From NCBI RefSeq assembly GCF_900090105.1, contig NZ_FMDM01000001.1, positions 372,001-436,000 on the forward strand: a stretch of DNA of 64,000 bases, in the 5' to 3' direction. A program made the position numbers and the translations under genes. The DNA comes from Micromonospora humi (lineage in GTDB: Bacteria; Actinomycetota; Actinomycetes; Mycobacteriales; Micromonosporaceae). The number at the start of each line of letters is the position of its first letter. Position 1 is the stretch's first letter. The notes beneath the pieces are model-generated. The model ran no database searches and had not been told where the DNA came from. It saw only the letters and a program-made list of their open reading frames with translations. This document shows, piece after piece, positions 33,636-46,311 of the stretch.

Positions 33636-34838
33636 TCAGTGCGGTGGCATCGGCTCCTCGGGCGGACGGCCCCGACTGCGCCGGTGGTCGGCGGCGGCCA
33701 CCCCGGCCAGCACCAGCATCGCCCCGAGGGAGGCGTACACCGGCGCCAGGAACACCAGCGCCGGTGCGACGCAGAGCAGCGCCAGCACGCCACCGGGACG
33801 CGACGGCGACACCCGGCTGAAGACCTCGTACTCGAAGGCCGCCCGGCCGGCCAGGAACAGCGCCGGCCCGCCGAGGATGACCGCCAGCCAGGCCGGTGGG
33901 GTGTGTCCGGTCGGCTCCAGCAGCACCAGGTCGAAGCCGGCCGCGGTGGTCACCACCCCGGCCACCATCAGCAGGTGGGTGTACGGGGCGGTGTTCAGGA
34001 ACTTGCTCGGCTGGTTCGACCGCGCGATGGCGTCCGGCAGCAGCTCACCGGACTTGTGCACGTAGAGGCGCCAGAGCAGCAGCGTGGTGCCGAACGCGGT
34101 GGTGAACGCGGCGATGTTCTCCACCTCGGAGTGGTGCAGGCTGAACACGGTGCCGGAGACCAGTACCGCGTCGCCCAGCGCGATGATGAAGAACTGCTGG
34201 TAGCGCTCGGAGAGGTGCTCGGCGGTCACGTTGCGCTGGGCGTCCGGCACGGCGCCCAGGCCGGGCACCGGGTAGGCGAGCCGGAACCCCAGATAGTCGA
34301 TGGCCAGCGCGCCGGCCCAGAACCACATCCGGGCGTTGTCGTGCGCGGCGACCGCCCCAACCAGCCAGGGCACCGCCGACACCGCGAACCAGACGAAGAT
34401 CCGGATGGCCCGGCGGCGGGTCTGCGGGTGACGCCGGACCGCCGGCATGAGGAACAGGCCGCGTCCGAGATGGATCGCCACGTACGTGCCGGCGAAGACC
34501 AGCCCACGGGCGCCGAACGCCTCCGGGATGGCGGTGGTCATCAGCAGCGCGCCGAACATCACCGCCACCACCAGTAGTTTGATCTCGGCGCGCTGCGGAT
34601 CGTAGAGATCGGTGACCAGCGTGGTGATCGCCCACGTCCACCAGATGGCCATCAACATGATCAGCGATTCGGCGGCGCGCTCCCAGCCGACCCCGCCGAT
34701 CAGGTAGCGGGAGACCAGGGCGAGCGCCACCACGTACACCAGATCGAAGAAGAGCTCCAGCAGCGTCACCCGGCGTGGCGCCTCGGGATCGCGGACCGGG
34801 GGACGCGGGCCGGCGGGGTCCGGTGTCGCGGTGGGCAC
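33636..34838 (-). CDS. Low temperature requirement A (LtrA) family membrane protein
   Basis: A 400-residue protein with about 10-12 membrane helices. The diagnostic N-terminal block is RRVTLLELFFDLVYVVALAL, followed by WWTWAITTLVTDLYDPQ and SERYQQFFIIALGDAVLVSG; the E-R-x-x-x-F-x-I-I-A-L-G-D motif is the LtrA hallmark. Function remains unsettled (cold growth in Listeria). GTG at 34838 has GGGAG seven bases upstream. It stands alone. Confidence 0.9.
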   Translation of the reverse strand: MPTATPDPAGPRPPVRDPEAPRRVTLLELFFDLVYVVALALVSRYLIGGVGWERAAESLIMLMAIWWTWAITTLVTDLYDPQRAEIKLLVVAVMFGALLMTTAIPEAFGARGLVFAGTYVAIHLGRGLFLMPAVRRHPQTRRRAIRIFVWFAVSAVPWLVGAVAAHDNARMWFWAGALAIDYLGFRLAYPVPGLGAVPDAQRNVTAEHLSERYQQFFIIALGDAVLVSGTVFSLHHSEVENIAAFTTAFGTTLLLWRLYVHKSGELLPDAIARSNQPSKFLNTAPYTHLLMVAGVVTTAAGFDLVLLEPTGHTPPAWLAVILGGPALFLAGRAAFEYEVFSRVSPSRPGGVLALLCVAPALVFLAPVYASLGAMLVLAGVAAADHRRSRGRPPEEPMPPH

Positions 34839-35003
34839 GAGCTGCTCCCTGCGGTGGCGGATCGTGCGGTGAGGCCGTCCCGCCCCTGCACCGACCGTAG
34901 CCACGCCCGCGCGTGCCCGTCGGCCTTTCGGCATTCCGACGCCCGCGAACGGGACGGGCCGGTGGCGACCGTCGGTCGCCACCGGCCCGGACTGCGGTAC
35001 GGG

Positions 35004-36098
35004 CTACTCGGCGCCGGCCGGCAGCACCTGCTCGGCCTCGCTCCGGGCGCCGGCCAGCACCTTCGCCTGCTGCGGCCAGGTGGCGAGGCCGGGCGCGGCG
35101 CGCAGGCCGGCGGCCTTCACGGTCTCCCGCAGCGCGGCCTCGTCCAGGTCGGCCAGTTGCCGGTAGGTGCGGATGCCGGCCTCCTGGAGCGCGGCGGCCA
35201 GCTTCGGCCCGATGCCCTGGATGCGGCGGAAGTCGTCCGGGCCGGCGTTCTCCGCCGAGGTCCGGGGCGCCGGGACGACCGGCGTGGCCGCCGGCTCGCT
35301 GTCGGCCGACGTGGCCGGTTCCGCCACCGCGCCGACGGGCGCGGGCGTCGCGTCGGCCGGTTCCGCCACCGCGTCGGCGGGTACGGGCGTCGCGTCGGCC
35401 GGTTCCGCCACCGCGCCGGCGGGCGCGGGCGTCGCGTCGGCCGGTTCCGCCACCACGCCGGCGGGCACGGGCTCCCGCTCGGTCGCCGGCGCGGCCGGCA
35501 GCGGCTCGGCGGCCGGCTCGGCCCCTGCGCCGGCCGGCTCGGCGGCGTCGACCGCCCGCGCCGGGTGCGACGAACCGGCGGCGACGGGCTCCGCCCTGGT
35601 GGCCGGCTCCGGCTCGGCGGTGGCGGCGACCGGCTCGGCCGTGGTGGCGACCGGCTCGGCCGTGGTGGCGACGGGCTCGGCCGTGCTGGCGACCGGCTCC
35701 GCCGAAGCGGCGGCGACGGGCTCTGCGGTGGTGGTCGGCTCGGCCTCGAGGACCGGCTCCGTCGAACCGGCGGCGGCCGGCTCGGTCGCGGAAGCGGGCT
35801 CGGCCTCGGCGGTGACGACGACCGGCTCGGTGGCGGGGTCGGACTCGGGGGCGGTGTCCACCTCGGCCGGGGCCGGCCGGTCGGTCACGGCGGCGGGCGC
35901 CGGCGTCTCGTCGACCACCGCTGCCGGGTGCGGTTCGTCGACGGTGGCGGTCACCTCGGTGGCCGGGGCGGTGGCACCCTCCACGGTGGGCGTCGACGCG
36001 CCGGCGCCGGTCCGGCGGCCGAACGCCACCCAGCCGACACCGACTCCGATGAGCAGGGCCAGGATCACGAGCAGCCACTGCCCGAAGCTCGACGGCAT
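35004..36098 (-). CDS. Membrane-anchored helix-hairpin-helix protein with repeat linker
   Basis: A 364-residue protein. An N-terminal anchor (FGQWLLVILALLIGVGVGWV) precedes about 230 residues of Ala/Glu/Pro/Thr repeats, including four 14-residue units (AEPADATP(A/V)P...) and shorter AEPVATT units. The C-terminus is a helix-hairpin-helix domain (FRRIQGIGPKLAAALQEAGI, RTYRQLADLDEAALRETVKA) like those of 'DUF4332/HhH5' proteins, which may bind DNA. The ATG follows AAGGAGG. The linker is likely extended and variable in length. Actual role unknown; not related to neighbours. Confidence 0.82.
   Translation of the reverse strand: MPSSFGQWLLVILALLIGVGVGWVAFGRRTGAGASTPTVEGATAPATEVTATVDEPHPAAVVDETPAPAAVTDRPAPAEVDTAPESDPATEPVVVTAEAEPASATEPAAAGSTEPVLEAEPTTTAEPVAAASAEPVASTAEPVATTAEPVATTAEPVAATAEPEPATRAEPVAAGSSHPARAVDAAEPAGAGAEPAAEPLPAAPATEREPVPAGVVAEPADATPAPAGAVAEPADATPVPADAVAEPADATPAPVGAVAEPATSADSEPAATPVVPAPRTSAENAGPDDFRRIQGIGPKLAAALQEAGIRTYRQLADLDEAALRETVKAAGLRAAPGLATWPQQAKVLAGARSEAEQVLPAGAE
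35313..35467. repeat. 42-bp coding tandem repeat
   Basis: Units begin with GGCCGGTTCCGCCAC at 35313, 35355, 35397 and 35439, exactly 42 bases apart, encoding 14-residue AEPADAT-type repeats on the minus strand. Multiples of three keep the frame if copies change. Confidence 0.88.
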
Positions 36099-36309
36099 GG
36101 CCAACCTCCTTCTATGTACGTGCACGACGGTCACGAGAAAGCTCGGGGCAGCTTCGCACACGTGCGCGCGGGGCGACAGGCAGGTCGGCGGTGGGACGTG
36201 CGGGTGGGACCGGCCGGTGGCCGGAGGATGACCGTGGGTGGGGGAGGGCGTCCCGGGACCTGGTGCCGTGCGCGGTCCCGGGACGCCCCCGTCGGTGGCC
36301 CGTGGCCGG

Positions 36310-36657
36310 TCAGCGGATCCGGTCGGGCGTGGGGGTGTCGGCGGAGTCCCAGCTGTAGAAGCAGCCGGCCACGGCGTCGCGGGGCGAGTGCCAGGTCGGC
36401 AGGTACGGCGCGGTGTGCGCGGACAGCCGTTCGTTGACGTGTGCGTAGAGCGGGTGGTCGCGCAGCTCGGCGGCCAGCTCCGGCGCCACGTCGACGGTCT
36501 CCATCAGATGCACGCACAGGTCGTGCAGGTAGTAGAGCGACCGGTGCCGGACGCCGGTGAGCCGGGGCAGCTCGGTCGCGTCGGACTCGGCGAAGATCTG
36601 TGCCACCCGGCCCTGCGAGCCGGGCACGATCCGGCTGACCACCAACAGTCGACTCAT
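36310..36657 (-). CDS. TcmI-family polyketide cyclase (copy next to SARP)
   Basis: A 115-residue ferredoxin-like-fold cyclase of the TcmI type, which folds late rings of aromatic polyketides. The signature is [20 protein letters not shown] followed by SLYYLHDLCVHLMET and the C-terminal W-H-S-P-R-D-A-V-A-G-C-F-Y. It is close in sequence and length to the cyclase at 38032. ATG with GGAAGGGG upstream. It lies 98 bases downstream of the SARP gene on the same strand, so the two may be co-transcribed. Confidence 0.9.
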   Translation of the reverse strand: MSRLLVVSRIVPGSQGRVAQIFAESDATELPRLTGVRHRSLYYLHDLCVHLMETVDVAPELAAELRDHPLYAHVNERLSAHTAPYLPTWHSPRDAVAGCFYSWDSADTPTPDRIR

Positions 36658-36755
36658 CGCAGTCCCCTTCCGCCGCGCTGCCGCCGCGTCGCCCCCGGGC
36701 CGGGCGGCGGCGGTCGTCGTGCCTCCACCGTGGCGGTGCGGGTGTCACCTCGCCG

Positions 36756-37595
36756 TCACGGCGTACCCCTGGGCATTGATGGCGGTGGCGTGGTCGCGCC
36801 GCGCGGATGCGGCGCCGGGCGGCGCGGCGCGGCGCCGGTGGCCGGGCCGGCGCGGCGTGTCGGCGGCTCCGGGCGGCTGGCCCGGCGGATCGGGGCGAGG
36901 GTGTCGTCGAGCAGGGCGGTCATGGCCGGGGACGGTTCCAGGCGCAGCTCACGCAGGAGCAGGTCGCGGTAGACGTAGAAGGAGTGCACCGCCTCGAACG
37001 CGTTGCCCTCGGCGAGGTGGATGCGGACGACCAGGCGGTGCGGGGTCTCCCGCAGCGGCTCGGCCGCCATCGCCTCCAGCGCCGCTTCGAGGGCCTCGCC
37101 GTGGCGCCCGGCGACGAGGTGGTTGCCGGCCAACTCCTCCAGCATGTGCAGGCGCAGTTGGCGCAGTCGCTCCCGTTCCAGCAGCACCCAGTCGTCGTAC
37201 CAGCCGGGGAGCAGGTCGTGCCGGCCGGCGCCGGTGACGCCGCGGGGGACCGCGCCCTCGCGGACCCGGGCGGCGGCCTCGACCAGTTCGTCGGTGTCGA
37301 GGTGGACGGTGGGGTCGAGGCGGACGGTGTCGCCGTCGGTGCGCAGCGGACAGCACGGGTCCTGGCGCAGCCGCCAGAGCGCGGTACGCAGCGAGGAGAG
37401 CGCCCGTTCCTCGGGGTTCTCCGGCCAGAGCAGGCCGGCGAGGTGGCTGCGGGTGGCGCCCGGGCGCAGCCCGATCAGCGCGATGACGCGTTGCAGGCCG
37501 CGGGGCACCACCACCGGCGTGCCGTCGTGCAGCAGTTGGAAACCGCCGAGCAGGTGCAGCGCCACCCGGGGGGCGTGGTCTCCCGCCGTCGGCAT
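36756..37595 (-). CDS. SARP-family pathway activator
   Basis: A 279-residue activator. Residues 10-100 form an OmpR-like winged helix (LHLLGGFQLLHDGTPVVVPR, GATRSHLAGLLWPENPEERA, SSLRTALWRLRQ) and 110-250 a BTAD bundle (VLLERERLRQLRLHMLEELA, GNAFEAVHSFYVYRDLLLRE). SARPs switch on antibiotic and pigment clusters by binding heptamer repeats at 11-base spacing. Such repeats (two GGTTGACGCCG units) lie in the divergent region ahead of the PKS operon. ATG 37595 is chosen; GTG 37613 also has a G-rich site. Confidence 0.92.
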   Translation of the reverse strand: MPTAGDHAPRVALHLLGGFQLLHDGTPVVVPRGLQRVIALIGLRPGATRSHLAGLLWPENPEERALSSLRTALWRLRQDPCCPLRTDGDTVRLDPTVHLDTDELVEAAARVREGAVPRGVTGAGRHDLLPGWYDDWVLLERERLRQLRLHMLEELAGNHLVAGRHGEALEAALEAMAAEPLRETPHRLVVRIHLAEGNAFEAVHSFYVYRDLLLRELRLEPSPAMTALLDDTLAPIRRASRPEPPTRRAGPATGAAPRRPAPHPRGATTPPPSMPRGTP

Positions 37596-37751
37596 CCTCG
37601 ATCCACCGGACACGGCGCACCCCCCACCGCCGGGCACCTGAGTCCCGACTGTCCTGTCTGCCCGGATTCTCGCCCTCGACCCCGGTGTCGGAACGTCTCC
37701 ACCACGGTGGTCGGACGTGTGCCGTGGCCGGGTCGATCGGAACGGAGAATA

Positions 37752-37899
37752 TCAACGTCTGTTACTCTCAGTCAACGTCCCCAGCTGCCGTTGACGCTCC
37801 GTAGCGGATTCGTAAGTCCCCTGTGATCTGCGAAAAAGTGTCGTCAACGGGAAAGCGGAAGTGGATCTTCGCATAGCTCGCGCACAGCTTGCGTCAACG
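37752..37899. promoter_or_regulatory. Scattered GTCAACG/GTTGAC heptamers in the SARP-PKS divergent region
   Basis: TCAACG at 37752, GTCAACG at 37771, GTTGACG at 37790, GTCAACG at 37843 and GTCAACG at 37893 occur on both strands within the 436-base gene-free gap. The core equals the tandem heptamers at 37936. The gap is AT-richer in its first third and holds the promoters of both the SARP gene and the PKS operon; no gene is seen. Confidence 0.55.
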
Positions 37900-37935
37900 C
37901 AGCGTCACCATCCTGGCGGGCCGGTGGTGGTGGCC

Positions 37936-37957
37936 GGTTGACGCCGGGTTGACGCCG
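37936..37957 (+). promoter_or_regulatory. Tandem SARP-type binding site
   Basis: Two exact copies of GGTTGACGCCG (37936-37946 and 37947-37957) repeat at 11 bases, one helical turn, which is the known layout of SARP targets. The site lies 75 bases ahead of the first PKS-operon gene and faces the SARP gene. Confidence 0.75.
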
Positions 37958-38031
37958 CCGGCGGCACCGTGAGCCATCCGTGCGGCGTGACCGATCCGCC
38001 GCGCACCGGGACGTACCAGGGGAGGCCGCGG

Positions 38032-38394
38032 ATGGACCGTTCGCTCATCGTCGCCAAGGTGGTGCCCACCGCCGAGGACCGGGTCGCCGAGATCTTCGCC
38101 GAGTCCGACGCGACCGAGCTGCCCGGCCTGGTCGGCGTGCGCCACCGCGCCCTCTACCGGCTGCACGACCTCTACGTGCACCTGCTGGAGACGGAGTCAC
38201 CGACCGAGGGGGCGGTCGAGGACGCCCGCGGGCACCCCGAGTTCGTGCGGATCAGCGAGCGGCTGCGGCCGTACGTCTCGCCGTACCTGGCGACCTGGCG
38301 CTCGCCCCGCGACGCCATGGCCCACTGCTTCTACCGGTACGACGCCCCGGGCCGCCAGGCGAACCCGCACGACGCCGCCGGGCGGCGGCCGTGA
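38032..38394 (+). CDS. TcmI-family polyketide cyclase, first gene of PKS operon
   Basis: A 120-residue cyclase. [20 protein letters not shown] and [15 protein letters not shown] mark the TcmI/WhiE-ORFVII group, with [13 protein letters not shown] at the end. It directs ring closure of the poly-beta-ketone made by the KS pair downstream. GGGGAGG precedes the ATG. Its stop overlaps the next start in GTGA, the first of eight coupled junctions. A paralogue sits on the far side of the SARP gene. Confidence 0.92.
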   Translation: MDRSLIVAKVVPTAEDRVAEIFAESDATELPGLVGVRHRALYRLHDLYVHLLETESPTEGAVEDARGHPEFVRISERLRPYVSPYLATWRSPRDAMAHCFYRYDAPGRQANPHDAAGRRP

Positions 38395-40210
38395 CCACCA
38401 CCGCGCCCCGCGACGAGCAGCTCTGGTCGCGGTGCGACGGTTGCGCCTCGCTGCTCTACCGCAAGCGGCTACGCCGCAACCTGGACGTCTGCCCGGAGTG
38501 CGGCTCGCACGCCCGGTTGGACGCGCCGGAGCGGGTGGCGCAACTGGTCGACCCGGACTCGTTCGCCCCACTGCCCGACCAGGCGGTCCGGGTCGACCCG
38601 ATCGGCTTCGTCGACGCGCTGCCCTATCCGCACCGGCTCGGCGCCGCCCGCGCCGGCACCGGCCTGGACGAGGCGGTGGTCTGCGGCACCGCCCGGCTGG
38701 GCGGCCACCCGGTCGCGCTGGCGGTGATGGACTTCCGCTTCCTGGGCGGCAGCCTCGGCTGCGCGGTCGGCGAGCTGATCACCCGCACCGCCGAACGGGC
38801 GCTCGCCGACGGCATCCCGCTGGTGCTGGTCACCGCGTCGGGCGGGGCGCGGATGCAGGAGGGCGCGCTGTCGTTGATGCAGATGGCCACCGTCAGCCAG
38901 GCCCTCGCGGGGCTGCGCGAGGCGGGTCTGCTCACGGTCAGCGTGGTCACCGACCCGACGTACGGCGGGGTGGCCGCGTCGTTCGCCACCAACACCGACG
39001 TGGTGCTGGCCGAGAGCGGCGCCCGGCTGGGCTTCGCCGGCCCCCGGGTGATCCGGCAGGTCACCGGCGCGGCGCTGCCGGACGGGTTCCAGACCGCGGA
39101 GTATCTGCTGCGGCACGGGCAGGTCGACCTGGTGGTGCCCCGGCACGCCCTGCGGGGCCGGCTGGCCGCGCTGCTCGCCGCCGCCGAGGCCGGCCGCCGT
39201 CCGCCGGCCACCGGGCCGGCGCCGCGCCCGTCCGCCGCCGTGTCTCCCGCCGCCGCGCGCCCGGCCCGCGACCCCTGGGAGACGGTACGCACCGCCCGGC
39301 ACCCCGGCCGACCGACCACGTTGGACTATCTGGAGACCGCGTTCGACGGTTTCGTCGAGCTGCACGGCGACCGGCTCGGCGCGGACTGCCCGGCGATCGT
39401 CGGTGGCGTGGCCCGCCTCGACGGGCGGCCGGTGATGGTGATCGGCCACCAGAAGGGGCACACCACCGCCGAGCTGGTGGCCCGCAACTTCGGCATGGCC
39501 TCCCCGGCCGGGCACCGCAAGGCGCTGCGGCTGATGCGCCTCGCGGCCCGGCTCCGGCTGCCGGTGGTGACGCTCGTGGACACCCCGGGCGCCGACCCGG
39601 GGGTGACCGCCGAGCAGCAGGGTCAGGCCGCGGCGATCGCGGAGAACATCCTCGCGCTGAGCGTGCTGCCCACGCCGGTGGTGGCGGTGGTCACCGGGGA
39701 GGGCGGCAGCGGCGGCGCGCTGGCCCTGGCCGTCGCCGACCGGGTGCTCATGCTGGAGCACGCCGTCTACTCGGTGATCAGCCCGGAGGGCTGCGCCGCG
39801 ATCCTGTGGCCGGACAGCTCGGCCGCACCGCAGGCCGCCCGCGCGTTGCGGCTGACCGGCGCCGACCTGTGCCGGCTCGGCGTGGTCGACGAACTGGTGC
39901 CGGAGCCGCACCCGGCGGCACACGGCGACCCGGTGGGCGCTGCGGAGCTGCTGGGCCGGGCGGTCGCGGCGAACCTCGCCCCGCTGCTCACGGTCCCCCC
40001 GGCCACCCTGGTGCGCCGCCGCCGCCAGCGCTTCCGTCGCTTCGGCGCGGCGCGCTCCGCCGGCCCGTCGGCCGGGGGAGCGGCGGCCGGTGCGCCGGCT
40101 GCGACGGTGGCGGCCCGCTCCGTCGGCCCCTCACCGGGACCGGTGGCGGGCCGCGTCGCCGCCGAGCCGGGCGGGGGCGCGTCGGCCGGCGGCCGGACGG
40201 AGGTGGCGTG

Positions 40211-40211
<1 letters not shown>
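38391..40211 (+). CDS. accDA: Acetyl-CoA carboxylase carboxyltransferase, AccD-AccA fusion
   Basis: A 606-residue fusion. The N-half is AccD-like with a Cys4 zinc ribbon (C15, C18, C34, C37) and [20 protein letters not shown]. The C-half is AccA-like ([60 protein letters not shown]). It moves CO2 from biotin to acetyl-CoA to make malonyl-CoA. The C-terminal 70 residues are Ala/Gly/Pro-rich. Placed in the PKS operon with its own BCCP and biotin carboxylase, it should supply extender units on demand. GTG start coupled to the cyclase. Confidence 0.93.
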
Positions 40212-43332
<3,121 letters not shown>

Positions 43333-43336
<4 letters not shown>

Positions 43337-44604
43337 CCGGCCGGCGCACCGTGGTCACCGGGGTCGGGGTGGTGGCCCCCGGCGGCGCCACCCGGGACCG
43401 GTTCTGGAAGACGATCACCGAGGGGCGGACCGCCACCCGGCGGATCAGCTTCTTCGACCCGTCGCCGTTCCGCTCGCAGATCGCCGCCGAGTGCGACTTC
43501 GACCCGGACGCCGCCGGGATCACCCTGGCCGAGCGGCAGCGCGCCGACAGGTACGTGCAGTTCGCGCTCGCCTGCTCCGCCGAGGCGCTCGCCGACAGCG
43601 GGCTGACGCTCACCGACGCCGAGCGGGAGCGGGCCGGCGTGGTGCTGGGCACCGCCGTCGGCGGCACCATGGCGCTGGAACAGGAGTACGTCCGGGTCAG
43701 CGACTCCGGCCGGCACTGGCTGGTCGACCACACCCTCGGCGGCCCGTACCTCTACCAGGCGCTGGTGCCGAGCAGCCTGGCCGCGGACGTGGCCTGCCGG
43801 CACGGCCTGCACGGCCCGGCCCAGGTGGTCTCCACCGGCTGCACCTCCGGCATCGACGCGATCGGGTACGCCCACCAGCTCGTCGCCGACGGCGAGGCCG
43901 ACATCGTGCTGGCCGGGGCCGCCGACTCGCCGATCTCCCCGGTCACCGTCGCCTCGTTCGACGCCATCGGGGCCACCAGCGGAGACAACGACGACCCGGA
44001 GCACGCGTCCCGGCCGTTCGACGCCGACCGGCACGGCTTCGTGCTCGCCGAGGGCGCGGCGGTGCTGGTGCTGGAGGAGGCCGAGCACGCCCGCCGCCGG
44101 GGCGCGCACGTCTACTGCGAGGTCGCCGGCTACGCCAGCCGCAGCAACGGCTTCCACATGACCGGCCTGCGGCCGGACGGCGCGGAGATGGCGGTGGCCA
44201 TCACCGACGCGCTGCGCCAGGCCCGGCTCGCCCCGTCCGCCGTGTCGTACGTCAGCGCGCACGGCTCCGGCACCCGGCAGAACGACCGACACGAGACCGC
44301 GGCGTTCAAGCGGGCCCTCGGCCCGGCCGCGTACCGGGTGCCGATCAGCTCGATCAAGTCGATGGTCGGGCACTCGCTGGGCGCGATCGGCTCGATCGAG
44401 ATGGCCGCCTGCGCGCTGGCCATCGAGTACGGCGTGGTCCCGCCGACCGCCAACTGGACCACCCGGGACCCGGAGTGCGACCTGGACTACGTGCCGAACG
44501 AGGCCCGCGAGGTGCCGGTGGACGTGGCGCTCTCGGTGGGCAGCGGCTTCGGCGGCTTCCAGTCCGCGATGGTGTTCCGCCGGCTCGCCGGGATGCCGGC
44601 ATGA
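43333..44604 (+). CDS. Type II PKS ketosynthase alpha
   Basis: A 423-residue KS-alpha that elongates malonyl units into a poly-beta-ketone with KS-beta. [14 protein letters not shown] holds active Cys170, [15 protein letters not shown] the first His, and [20 protein letters not shown] the second His, so the C-H-H triad is complete. [20 protein letters not shown] is also canonical. GTG start inside the preceding stop. Sequence style ([13 protein letters not shown]) fits the aromatic type II group. Confidence 0.96.
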
Positions 44605-45848
44605 CCGCGCGGGCGGTGGTGACCGGCATCGGCGTGGTCGCGCCCAGCGGCGTCGGCGCGGACGCGCACTGGGCCACCGTGGCGGCCGGGACCCGGCGCA
44701 CCGGGCAGATCACGCTGTTCGACCCGGCGTCCTACCCGACCCGGGTGGCCGGCGAGGTGGCCGACTTCGACCCGGCCGGGTTCGTCGACGCCCGGCAGCG
44801 GGTGCAGACCGACAGGTGGAGCCACCTCGGCTTCGCCGCCACCCGGCTGGCGCTGGCCGACGCCGGGCTGGCGGACGTCTCGCCCGACCCGTACCGGTGG
44901 GCGGTGACGCTGGCCAGTTCCTCCGGCGGCAACCTGTTCGGGCAGCGGGAGCTGCAACGGCTCTGGGGCGGGCCGACCCGCACCGTCGGGGCGTACCAGT
45001 CGATCGCCTGGTTCTACGCGGCGAGCGTCGGCCAGTTGTCGATCCGGCACCAGTTCAAGGGCCCGTCCGGGGTGACCGTGTCCGAGTCGGCCGGCGGGCT
45101 GGACAGCCTGGCGCACGCGGTGCGCACCGTGCGGCGGGGCACCCCGGTGGTGATCGCCGGGGCCACCGAGTGCCCGCTCAGCCCGTACGCGCTGGCCTGC
45201 CAGCTCCGCTCCGGGCTGCTCAGCGACGTCGCCGACCCGCAGCGTGCGTACCGGCCGTTCGACGTCGCGGCCAGCGGTTACGTGCCGGCAGAGGGGGGCG
45301 CGGTGTTCGTGGTGGAGGACCTGGCGCACGCGCTGGGCCGGGGCGCCCGCATCTACGGGGAGATCACCGGCTGGGCGGCCACCCACGACGCCGCACCCAC
45401 CGACCCGGAGCACGGGCCGGACCCGACGCACTATGCCCGCGCGGTGAAGCTGGCCCTGGACCGGGCCGCGGTCCGCCCGCACGACGTGGACGTGATCTGG
45501 CCGGACGCGCTCGGCGTGCCGGCGTACGACCGGGCCGAGGCGAGCGCGTTGCGTGCCGTGTTCGGCGACCGGACCCCGCCGGTGACCACGCAGAAGCCGC
45601 TGACCGGCCGCGCCCACCAGGGTTCGTCGGCGTTGGACGCGGCCACCGCGTTGCTCGCGTTCTCCCGTGGCGTGCTGCCGGTCTCCGCCGGCCCGGAGGA
45701 GCCGGCGCCCGGATGCGAGCTGACGTTCCTGCGCGAGCCCCGCGCACCGCGCAGCCGGATCGCGCTCGTCGGCGCGCGCGGGTTCGACGGGTTCAACAGC
45801 GCGCTGGTGCTGCGAGGCGCCGCGCCGCCGCCGGCCGCCGGGAGCTGA
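44601..45848 (+). CDS. Type II PKS ketosynthase beta (chain length factor)
   Basis: A 415-residue chain length factor, the partner that sets chain length. The Cys position is lost: the segment reads [20 protein letters not shown], with Ser where many chain length factors have Gln (EQAGG). The catalytic His residues are also absent ([17 protein letters not shown] in place of the NAHGTGT block). Other folds of the KS are intact ([20 protein letters not shown]). ATG overlaps the KS-alpha stop. It ends the first PKS operon and runs into a hairpin. Confidence 0.95.
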   Translation: MTARAVVTGIGVVAPSGVGADAHWATVAAGTRRTGQITLFDPASYPTRVAGEVADFDPAGFVDARQRVQTDRWSHLGFAATRLALADAGLADVSPDPYRWAVTLASSSGGNLFGQRELQRLWGGPTRTVGAYQSIAWFYAASVGQLSIRHQFKGPSGVTVSESAGGLDSLAHAVRTVRRGTPVVIAGATECPLSPYALACQLRSGLLSDVADPQRAYRPFDVAASGYVPAEGGAVFVVEDLAHALGRGARIYGEITGWAATHDAAPTDPEHGPDPTHYARAVKLALDRAAVRPHDVDVIWPDALGVPAYDRAEASALRAVFGDRTPPVTTQKPLTGRAHQGSSALDAATALLAFSRGVLPVSAGPEEPAPGCELTFLREPRAPRSRIALVGARGFDGFNSALVLRGAAPPPAAGS

Positions 45849-45900
45849 CCGGCGCGGCCGGCCGACGGCGAGCCGACCGGCGGCCGGCGGGCCGGTCAGC
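45844..45900. terminator. Hairpin terminator between KS-beta and a convergent small gene
   Basis: Perfect 10-base arms GCTGACCGGC (45844-45853) and GCCGGTCAGC (45891-45900), with further GGCCGGC pairing between them, span the stops of both convergent genes. No U-run. It likely ends the first PKS transcript. Confidence 0.65.
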
Positions 45901-46024
45901 GCCGGCGGTCGGCGCGACGGCGCAGGCTGCGGCCGGCGTCGCGGGCGCGGCCCGGCAGCCAGAAGCGGAGGCCGATCAGCACCGCGATCAGCACGACGAG
46001 CAGGACCAGGTAGAGACCGCGCAT
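45896..46024 (-). CDS. 42-residue single-pass membrane protein inside the PKS region
   Basis: A tiny protein on the opposite strand: one hydrophobic helix (LYLVLLVVLIAVLIGLRFWL) followed by a very basic tail (GRARDAGRSLRRRADRRR). GGGGGAAG precedes the ATG. Its stop falls in the hairpin shared with KS-beta. It could be a small membrane factor, but evidence is only the helix, ribosome site and base composition. Confidence 0.5.
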   Translation of the reverse strand: MRGLYLVLLVVLIAVLIGLRFWLPGRARDAGRSLRRRADRRR

Positions 46025-46290
46025 GGCTTCCCCCATCGGCATCGGCGGACCACCCCGGTCCGCCGATGCCGGAGTGCCCCGGACGCCGGCCGCGCAACCG
46101 CCGCGACTCGCGCAGGACGGCGCGGCCGGCGGGCCACCAAGCCGGCGTGCGCCCGATCCTGCCTGTCCGATCGAGCCTGAGCAATCCACCCAGCCGCTGT
46201 TTTGGATCTAGCCATTTGCATCTGGCGATGCGGAGAAGGCCCGACGTAGGGTTCCGTCAGTTCCCAAGGGGAACGGGTCTCACGTATCTC

Positions 46291-46296
46291 TAGGCT
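46291..46296 (+). promoter_or_regulatory. -10 element for the second PKS transcript
   Basis: TAGGCT is placed 15 bases before the GTG of the AMP-ligase gene, in an intergenic stretch (46025-46311) that is visibly less GC-rich than its surroundings. It would give a leader of only a few bases. No SARP-type heptamer was noticed here. Confidence 0.5.
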
Positions 46297-46311
46297 GGGC
46301 GGTGGCGGGTC

